NCBI RefSeq assembly: GCF_900128445.1
Contig: NZ_LT671417.1
Span: 186,001-250,000, forward strand
Length of the DNA: 64,000 nucleotides
Reading direction: 5' to 3'
From: Thermophilibacter provencensis
Lineage (GTDB): Bacteria > Actinomycetota > Coriobacteriia > Coriobacteriales > Atopobiaceae
Position 1 is the stretch's first letter, and each line of letters begins with the position of its first letter. The notes under the pieces were generated by a model. It was given only the letters and a program-made list of their open reading frames with translations. It searched no databases and was not told where the DNA came from. Both the position numbers and the translations under genes were made by a program. Positions 62,411-64,000 of the stretch are shown one piece after another.

Positions 62411-63313
62411 CTATTCTGCGCAGAGAAACGCGTCGATCTCCGCCAGGCGCGCCTCGGCCTGGCGGCGGCCGGCGACGTAGAGCCTGAGGAGCGGCTCGCC
62501 CGAGCGCTCCGAGCTGCCGATGGTCACCGGCTCCTCCGGGGCGATGACGAGGCAGCGCCCCTCGGCCTCGAGCTCCCAGAGGAGCTCGCGCTGGGCGTTG
62601 TAGCGCTCGCCGCGCGTGGCAAGCGCCTCGAGGTAGTACGGGTAGGCGTCGTAGAGGTGGGACTTCAGCGCGATGGCCTCGCTGCCGGCGCCGCGCACGA
62701 AGCCGCGGTCCTGCGTGAGCACCACGAGGGCGCGCTCTGCCGGGACGTGCCCCTCAATCTCGCGTGCCCCGGGCAGGCCCATCGCCGTCTCGAAGGGGAT
62801 GGAGTCGGTGGTGCCACCGTCGAGGTAGCGCTTGCCGTCAATCTCCACGATGCGCGAGACCATGGGCAGGGAGGCCGACGCGCGGACGCGGTCGATGTCG
62901 TCGGGGAAGCGGCGCACAGGCAGGTAGTCGGGTGTGCCAAAGGTCACGTCTGACACCACGGCGTACATGGGCAGGTCGCTTGCGTTGAAGGTCTCCACGT
63001 CGCAGGGGTCGATGTGGTTCTGGACCTCGTCGTACATGAAGTCCGCGCCCGCCATGTTGCCCGTCGTGGCGAGCGACCAAAGGGACATGAAGCGTTTGTC
63101 GTCGCGGAAGGCGAGCATGTCGCGCATGGTGCGGCCGATCTGGCGCGAGCGGAAGTTGGACGCGTTGATGGCACCGGCCGAGACGCCCCACACGCTGGAG
63201 AAGTCGTACAGCCCGCGCTCCTGGAGCACGTCGAGCACGCCCGCCGTGAACAGGCCCCTGAACCCGCCGCCCTCGAGCACGAGCGCCGGCACGTTGGTCT
63301 TCTCGGTTGGCAT
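62411..63313 (-). CDS. Patatin-like phospholipase
   Basis: A 300-residue serine esterase of the patatin class with a Ser-Asp dyad. The oxyanion motif is ALVLEGGGFRGLFTAGVLDVL, the nucleophile elbow VWGVSAGAINASNF and the dyad Asp in RYLDGGTTDSIPFE. Such bacterial enzymes of the RssA/YjjU type are intracellular lipases or esterases of unclear substrate. The ATG at 63313 (MPTEKTNVPALVLEGG) has GAGGGGAG upstream and was chosen over 63346. It is first in a two-gene operon with the GH31 enzyme; a functional link between them is not evident. Confidence 0.9.
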   Translation of the reverse strand: MPTEKTNVPALVLEGGGFRGLFTAGVLDVLQERGLYDFSSVWGVSAGAINASNFRSRQIGRTMRDMLAFRDDKRFMSLWSLATTGNMAGADFMYDEVQNHIDPCDVETFNASDLPMYAVVSDVTFGTPDYLPVRRFPDDIDRVRASASLPMVSRIVEIDGKRYLDGGTTDSIPFETAMGLPGAREIEGHVPAERALVVLTQDRGFVRGAGSEAIALKSHLYDAYPYYLEALATRGERYNAQRELLWELEAEGRCLVIAPEEPVTIGSSERSGEPLLRLYVAGRRQAEARLAEIDAFLCAE

Positions 63314-63471
63314 GGTGGCTCCCCTCGTCCGCGTTTTTCTCGGCACATTGTCGCACGACCAGAGCGTGCGGGGCGAGGCGTGGCGCCCTTCGCCTCGTTT
63401 TCATGCAGAATCCGATTGCGCTTCATTTAAGCAAGGAGGCAGAGCGGGGCTTTTCGGTTTTTGCGCGTTAG

Positions 63472-63762
63472 TCACTGGCGACGCGCCCGGCGGAGCCCCC
63501 TCACGTATCGGACGAGAGAGATTGCCGAAAGGGCAGTGGAGCTGGCCATCAGCGCCGCCCCTCCAAAAAACCACCCGTTCACAGTATCAAGAATTGATGA
63601 GACGTCAACTCGGGTATTCGACCACAGGATGAAGAGGAAGCAGAGGGACGAGAGGAAGAAACTCAGAGCAACAAGCAACATAGAGCGCTCTGACGGCCTC
63701 ATCACGGCGGCAGCCAAGGCAAAGGCTATCGAGGCGATCCCCAGATACAGGGCAAGAACCAT
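63472..63762 (-). CDS. Small membrane protein, three TM segments
   Basis: A 96-residue hydrophobic protein with three predicted membrane helices (about residues 2-20, 28-47 and 62-85) and a basic C-terminus VRYVRGLRRARRQ that should stay inside. There is no recognised domain. The start at 63762 has GGAGG 8 nt upstream, which supports it as a real gene. It lies between the DUF2442 gene and the patatin operon on the same strand. Function unknown. Confidence 0.65.
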   Translation of the reverse strand: MVLALYLGIASIAFALAAAVMRPSERSMLLVALSFFLSSLCFLFILWSNTRVDVSSILDTVNGWFFGGAALMASSTALSAISLVRYVRGLRRARRQ

Positions 63763-63818
63763 TGTCCAACCTCCGCTTCTCCGGCCGACCCACTTCTCAC
63801 TCGCTGACGTTCTTCCGC

Positions 63819-64000
63819 CTAGGCAATCCTCTCGTACGCGTAGCTCATCTTGTACATGGTCTCGGGGGCAAGGTCGATGTCTCCGCCCGCCCAGCTTACC
63901 GCGCCGTGGTCAATCGCAAACCCGGAGAAGACCTCGTTGCTTCTAAGGGGCGCGAAGACAGGCATCTCCAGGAGGGGCGACGCATCAAAAAGACGCGTCT
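63819..64000 (-). CDS. DUF2442 protein, C-terminal part (5' end outside window)
   Basis: A minus-strand frame open from the right edge to a stop at 63819 gives about 60 residues: RLFDASPLLEMPVFAPLRSN, VFSGFAIDHGAVSWAGGDIDLAPETMY and YAYERIA. This agrees with the DUF2442 pattern, in which a short strand, PVFxPL, a middle GTVxWxxGxDLxPExLY motif and a short tail follow each other. DUF2442 proteins are about 80-100 residues, lack known function and often occur beside a DUF4160 gene, in toxin-antitoxin-like pairs. The partner would lie outside this window. Confidence 0.75.
   Translation of the reverse strand, partial: TRLFDASPLLEMPVFAPLRSNEVFSGFAIDHGAVSWAGGDIDLAPETMYKMSYAYERIA

Overview
The window is GC-rich, densely coding DNA from a bacterial chromosome. 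The gene content points to an anaerobic, gut- or oral-type actinobacterium of the Coriobacteriia, most likely Atopobiaceae (Olsenella-like). Pointers are a bile salt hydrolase, electron-bifurcating NfnAB, reverse rubrerythrin with a Fur/PerR regulator, a TsaB-RimI-TsaD fusion, permuted GH3 glucosidases and strong use of GC-ending codons. This placement is inference from content, not from a marker-gene comparison. No tRNA, rRNA or CRISPR array was seen.

Layout. 1-5000: three aldo/keto reductases, a LysR and an HxlR regulator, and a truncated ATP-grasp gene. 5000-10000: a GH13 glucosidase behind a LacI-type operator, an acetyltransferase-methyltransferase pair, and two decayed genes. 10000-18600: guaA (ATP-PPase half only), rsmJ, a DUF1275 membrane protein, bile salt hydrolase with an MFS exporter, then glmU-prs-pth. 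18600-18920: sequencing-adapter contamination. 18920-31150: nfnAB, a nucleotidyltransferase with an XRE regulator, a DUF89 phosphatase, groES-groEL, two related lipoproteins (one frameshifted), nadE and a REP-associated transposase (RAYT). 31200-38600: an amino-acid ABC transporter divergent from L-cysteine desulfidase, then the TsaB-RimI-TsaD fusion. 38800-48300: two domain-permuted GH3 beta-glucosidases and a LytTR/GHKL two-component system. 48480-50040: a peroxide-stress operon. 50230-59230: a six-gene operon (glmS-acpS-nnr-alr-udg-tsaE), glmM and rplM-rpsI. 59530-64000: GH31 glucosidase, patatin, a small membrane protein and a cut DUF2442 gene.

How the genes connect. glmS, glmM and glmU together give the route from fructose-6-phosphate to UDP-GlcNAc; alr adds D-alanine for the cell wall. 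TsaB, TsaD and TsaE are three of the four t6A tRNA-modification proteins. The GH3, GH13 and GH31 enzymes imply use of plant or host glycans. The transporter beside cysteine desulfidase suggests cysteine or cystine catabolism.

The most unusual thread is a dispersed set of more than twenty short palindromes placed almost exactly at gene 3' ends. Their arms differ but their centres are alike, and the RAYT gene lies between two copies in inverted orientation. One inverted pair flanks the HxlR gene exactly where the ATP-grasp gene is cut. The second point for a reader is technical: an Illumina Nextera adapter with index and poly-A is embedded at 18688-18764, so the pth-nfnA junction should not be trusted.
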